Part shown: one piece after another, positions 6,474-8,619 of the stretch
Position numbering within the stretch: the first letter of the stretch is position 1
Layout of the letters: each line of letters starts with the position of its first letter
The notes under the pieces: model-generated
What the model saw: the letters and a program-made list of their open reading frames with translations, nothing else
Told to the model about the DNA's origin: nothing
The model's database searches: none
Made by a program: the position numbers and the translations under genes
Source of the DNA: Dehalococcoidia bacterium
GTDB taxonomy: Bacteria; Chloroflexota; Dehalococcoidia; UBA3495; JAAXIE01
Direction of reading: 5' to 3'
DNA: 8,619 nt
Assembly (NCBI GenBank): GCA_012270525.1
Contig: JAAXIE010000223.1
Coordinates: 1 to 8,619, forward strand

Positions 6474-6520
6474 GTTCCAGCCGGAGCCAAGGGTTCCGGC
6501 CAATTGGGTCTGCTTGGGGT

Positions 6521-6549
6521 ACTGTAAGCGAGGCAGGGAGGCAAGACAA
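6521..6549 (-). promoter_or_regulatory. candidate sigma70-type promoter for the ThDP enzyme-protease operon
   Basis: On the minus strand TTGTCT (6549-6544) and TACAGT (6526-6521) each match consensus at 4 of 6 positions and are 17 bases apart. Transcription would start near 6514, giving a leader of about 53 bases to GTG 6461. It lies in the 240-base divergent region shared with the radical SAM gene. Confidence 0.45.
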
Positions 6550-6555
6550 GCGCAA

Positions 6556-6571
6556 GGGCTGGGGGGGTGGG
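6556..6571 (+). other. G-quadruplex-type G tract in the divergent promoter region
   Basis: Three G runs (3, 7 and 3 bases; 6556-6558, 6561-6567, 6569-6571) satisfy a four-run G3 motif with loops of one or two bases when the long run is split. It lies between the two divergent promoters, just upstream of the minus-strand -35. A role in regulation is only inferred; G tracts also occur by chance in high-GC DNA. Confidence 0.3.
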
Positions 6572-6606
6572 TGTTCTTCGGTGCTGCGGGCTTTCGAGTT
6601 TCCGCG

Positions 6607-6635
6607 TTGACCCGAACCCATGGCCCGGCTACACT
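6607..6635 (+). promoter_or_regulatory. candidate sigma70-type promoter for the radical SAM gene
   Basis: TTGACC (6607-6612, 5 of 6) and TACACT (6630-6635, 4 of 6) are separated by exactly 17 bases; together with the restriction-operon promoter this is one of the two best matches in the window. Transcription would start near 6642, leaving about 60 bases before ATG 6703 and about 17 before the possible leader ORF at 6659. Confidence 0.5.
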
Positions 6636-6658
6636 CGCGCCTTGGGGCCACGGGAGTT

Positions 6659-6703
6659 ATGGGCCCCGCTTATATGGTGCGGGCTCCGCCATTACGGTGT
6701 TGA
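6659..6703 (+). CDS. possible 14-codon leader peptide overlapping the radical SAM start
   Basis: ATG 6659 has GGGAG upstream with a short 2-base gap and opens a 14-codon frame, MGPAYMVRAPPLRC. Its TGA (6701-6703) shares the A with ATG 6703 of the radical SAM gene, giving TGATG. Because ATG 6703 has no ribosome site of its own, termination-reinitiation coupling would explain its translation. The peptide shows no attenuator-like codon run. It could equally be chance, since the frame is very short. Confidence 0.25.
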   Translation: MGPAYMVRAPPLRC

Positions 6704-8001
6704 TGCCAAGGTCTCTCCAAGGGGTGGAATTGTTCCAAGCGGTATTGAAGAGGGCGTTCTGGGCCGCCGAGGCGACTCTGCAGGTGAATCGCGGGGTCAT
6801 CGCTGCTTTTGCGGGGGTGCGGGCGCACCAGAGGACGTCGCTGGCCCTGCGGTACTGGGGGTGGCGGAAGTTCTTCAATCTCATTCTGGTGGAGTTGCAG
6901 TTGCGGTTCGGGGGCTCCCGGGTCTGGGGATACCCCTTCGAGTGGGAGGTCGATACCACCAACATATGCCAACTGAAATGCCCTCTGTGTCATACGGGTC
7001 TGGGTACGGTGCATCGCGACAAGGGAGTGATGCATTTCAACACGTTCGCTTCCATCGTGGACCAGATCAAGGGCTACTGTGTCTGGCTCAGCCTCTACAG
7101 TTGGGGCGAGCCTTTCCTCAACCGGGAGATTGACCGGTTCATCGCCCATGCCCACGAGAGGCGGATTGCCACGATTGTCAGCAGCAACCTGAACAAGCCG
7201 TTGACGCCGGAAATGGCGGAGAGGCTGATCAGGTCGGGCCTCGATGTGCTGATCGTTTCGCTGGACGGAACCACGCAGGATGTCTACGAGGTGTACCGGG
7301 TGACGGGCCACCTGGAGCGGGTGATGGACAACCTGCGTTTGATCGTGGAGACGCGCAAGCGACTGGGGTCCAAGACGCCCTTTTTGGAATGGCAATACAT
7401 CGTCATGCGCCAGAACGAACACCAGGTGGAAGACGCCAAGCGCATGGCGGAGGAGTTGGGGGTGGACACCATCACCTTCAAACGGGTGGATTTCCCGCAT
7501 GGTTCGGAGGACATCGAACTGGCCCGACAGTGGTTGCCAAGGGCGGAACTGGAGGCGCGCCTGGCCAACCCCTTCCGCAAGCCCTACGCCGAGGACGGGG
7601 CCCGCTGCTGGAGGCTGTGGCGCAGTGCGGTGGTGAACTGGGACGGCGGGTATGCTCCGTGCTGCTACCTGACAGACGCGGCGGACGATTTCGGTGACGT
7701 GCGGGAGCACACAATCAAGGAGATATGGAACAACCGGCAGTACCGCACGGCGCGGGGCCTCTTCGGCAAATCAGAGGTGCCCCGTGAGTACGTGGGTTGC
7801 ATCGATTGCAGCGTGTACACCGGTTCCAGGGCAGCCAAGTCTCATGATCCTTCCAACATGCCCCGCAGGAACGGTCACAGGCCCGGTGCCCGGGTGCCCC
7901 TGCCACTGAAGGTGACGGGTAACGAGGAGGACGGGTACGTCCCGGAAACGGAGAGGGTTGGGGCAGGGGAGGGAGTCCGGGCTGCAAGCGGTGACTGCTG
8001 A
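6703..8001 (+). CDS. radical SAM/SPASM domain protein
   Basis: From ATG 6703 the protein has 432 residues. The radical SAM core starts at EVDTTNICQLKCPLC (82-96); C89, C93 and C96 form the CxxxCxxC [4Fe-4S] site that cleaves S-adenosylmethionine. The SAM-binding GEP motif is at 135-137 and SLDG at 186-189. A C-terminal SPASM-type region follows, with C302, C320, C321 and CIDC (366-369) as probable auxiliary cluster ligands. Family members modify peptides, sugars or cofactors; nothing here identifies the substrate, and no precursor peptide gene is evident. The last 55 or so residues are hydrophilic and Gly/Arg/Glu-rich, and look unstructured. The start is uncertain: GTG 6697, ATG 6703, GTG 6724 and TTG 6730 are all in frame. 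ATG 6703 is chosen because a TGATG overlap with an upstream mini-ORF could drive it; AAGGGG before TTG 6730 is the best local ribosome site. It is divergent from the ThDP enzyme and convergent with the VWA gene. Confidence 0.87.
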   Translation: MPRSLQGVELFQAVLKRAFWAAEATLQVNRGVIAAFAGVRAHQRTSLALRYWGWRKFFNLILVELQLRFGGSRVWGYPFEWEVDTTNICQLKCPLCHTGLGTVHRDKGVMHFNTFASIVDQIKGYCVWLSLYSWGEPFLNREIDRFIAHAHERRIATIVSSNLNKPLTPEMAERLIRSGLDVLIVSLDGTTQDVYEVYRVTGHLERVMDNLRLIVETRKRLGSKTPFLEWQYIVMRQNEHQVEDAKRMAEELGVDTITFKRVDFPHGSEDIELARQWLPRAELEARLANPFRKPYAEDGARCWRLWRSAVVNWDGGYAPCCYLTDAADDFGDVREHTIKEIWNNRQYRTARGLFGKSEVPREYVGCIDCSVYTGSRAAKSHDPSNMPRRNGHRPGARVPLPLKVTGNEEDGYVPETERVGAGEGVRAASGDC

Positions 8002-8074
8002 GAACATCGCTGGGATCCCGGTTTCGTGACCCTGGCTGGTTCGGGAGCGGGACGTCTGTCTTCACGCCTGGAAA

Positions 8075-8619
8075 TCAAGGGCTGTAGCCTGAGGGGGGCA
8101 CGGGCGGGCTGGATTCCTTGACGCTCGCGGTGATGTGTTCCAAGAGGAACAGGAAGTCGTTGTAGGAGTCCAAGTCGCCGAGTTCGCCTTCGAGGGTGCG
8201 CAGTTGTCGCAGCAGTTCTGTGAGCCCGGAATGGGCCTCTCCGCCCTGGTCTGCCAGAGAGTCGGGCAGGCCTGAATACAAGTCGGCTGCCAAGGCGACG
8301 ATGGCACCGAAGTGGGCCAGAGAGCCCTGCCGTCCTTGGATACCAGGAGCGGGCCTGCCGACCAGGGTCGCACTCTGGGTGCGGGAGTCGCCAGTGGCTG
8401 GCTCCACCCAGCGCAGTTCCACGCGCCCGAGTTGGATATCGTCGAGGGAGCCAGCGTCTTCTGCAAGTTCGAGTTCGTAGAGAACGGTGGTGGCTGCGCC
8501 GGAGTGTATCTCGGCAAACTCCTTGCGGTCCTGGGTAAAGGTGTCGTCGGGTGTCACCCGGTTTTCGTAGCCGACGATGCGCCACCGCTCCACCGTCGAG
8601 GTATCCCAGGTGACTTGGG
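8075..8619 (-). CDS. VWA-domain protein of the YfbK type, C-terminal part only
   Basis: The minus-strand frame is open at the right edge and ends in TGA at 8077-8075, so only the last 180 residues are seen. They start QVTWDTSTVERWRIVGYENR, matching the region after the VWA domain in E. coli YfbK-like proteins (DUF3520), where a ...YRLIGYENR stretch, an acidic D..D segment and then a (G)H/T-VTALYEL strand occur. Here the counterparts are DTFTQDRKEFAEIHSG and TTVLYELEL. A later helix, GSLAHFGAIVALAADLYSG, fits the end of that domain. The VWA domain with its metal-binding DxSxS site would lie outside the window. Such proteins are often exported or membrane-anchored lipoproteins of unknown role; their N-terminus cannot be judged here. 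The gene faces the radical SAM gene, leaving 73 bases between the stops with no clear terminator. Confidence 0.8.
   Translation of the reverse strand, partial: QVTWDTSTVERWRIVGYENRVTPDDTFTQDRKEFAEIHSGAATTVLYELELAEDAGSLDDIQLGRVELRWVEPATGDSRTQSATLVGRPAPGIQGRQGSLAHFGAIVALAADLYSGLPDSLADQGGEAHSGLTELLRQLRTLEGELGDLDSYNDFLFLLEHITASVKESSPPVPPSGYSP

Noticed and set aside
5694..6527. Long plus-strand open frame antisense to the ThDP enzyme
   Set aside because: Low-complexity Gly/Val composition typical of the complement of a high-GC gene, with conserved ThDP domains on the other strand.
6313..6696. Long N-terminal extension of the radical SAM frame
   Set aside because: It would run antisense through the ThDP gene start and over the divergent promoters, and has no family similarity; the frame is open only because of composition.
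6670..7710. Minus-strand open frame of 346 codons over the radical SAM gene
   Set aside because: Antisense to intact CxxxCxxC, GEP and SPASM motifs; no recognisable domain of its own.
8002..8074. Possible terminator between the convergent radical SAM and VWA genes
   Set aside because: Only short imperfect pairings such as GGGATCCC are visible, with no stable stem followed by a T-run.
7875..8585. Overlapping minus-strand frame across the radical SAM and VWA gene ends
   Set aside because: Arg/Pro/Thr-rich shadow; the YfbK-like C-terminus is encoded in another frame that also continues to the window edge.
1..8619. CRISPR array, tRNA, rRNA, transposase or integrase
   Set aside because: No regularly spaced repeats, tRNA-like cloverleaf, rRNA signature or mobility gene could be recognised on either strand.

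Overview
The window is high-GC bacterial DNA with dense coding on both strands. Counting one 60-base line in each part gives 41/60 G+C at 5161-5220, but 31/60 at 2641-2700 and 31/60 at 3841-3900, so the block from about 2140 to 4370 is clearly poorer in G+C. The chromosomal genes are a flavin-dependent HpaB-type monooxygenase, a luciferase-like oxidoreductase, an acetolactate-synthase-like ThDP enzyme, a retropepsin-like protease, a radical SAM/SPASM protein and a YfbK-like VWA protein. This mix resembles uncultured Chloroflexota such as SAR202/Dehalococcoidia-type genomes. That placement is inferred from gene content and base composition only; no rRNA or other marker gene is present.

Layout. 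1-1010 (-): HpaB-family oxygenase, cut by the left edge. 1175-2137 (+): luciferase-like (LLM) oxidoreductase, divergent from it. 2240-4354 (+): a compact lower-GC cassette of a C5-cytosine DNA methyltransferase, an unrecognised protein that is probably the cognate restriction endonuclease, and a Vsr mismatch endonuclease. 4794-4372 (-): a small retropepsin-like aspartyl protease. 6461-4821 (-): a ThDP-dependent enzyme, 26 bases upstream of the protease gene on the same strand. 6703-8001 (+): radical SAM/SPASM protein, divergent from the ThDP enzyme across a 240-base region with recognisable promoters both ways. 8619-8075 (-): C-terminal part of a VWA/YfbK-like protein, cut by the right edge.

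How it fits together. The restriction cassette has its own candidate promoter and tight overlaps: 95 bases between genes 1 and 2, and ATGA between genes 2 and 3. It reads as a horizontally acquired defence module inserted between host metabolic genes. The methyltransferase would protect host sites, the middle protein would cut unmodified DNA, and Vsr would repair the T:G mismatches left when 5-methylcytosine deaminates. The flanking metabolic genes suggest aromatic or keto-acid oxidation, but their substrates cannot be read from sequence.

The most interesting points are the endonuclease candidate, which I cannot place in a known family; the junction at 4372-4450, where inverted repeats fall inside an unusually long basic tail of the protease; and a possible 14-codon leader ORF joined by TGATG to the radical SAM gene.
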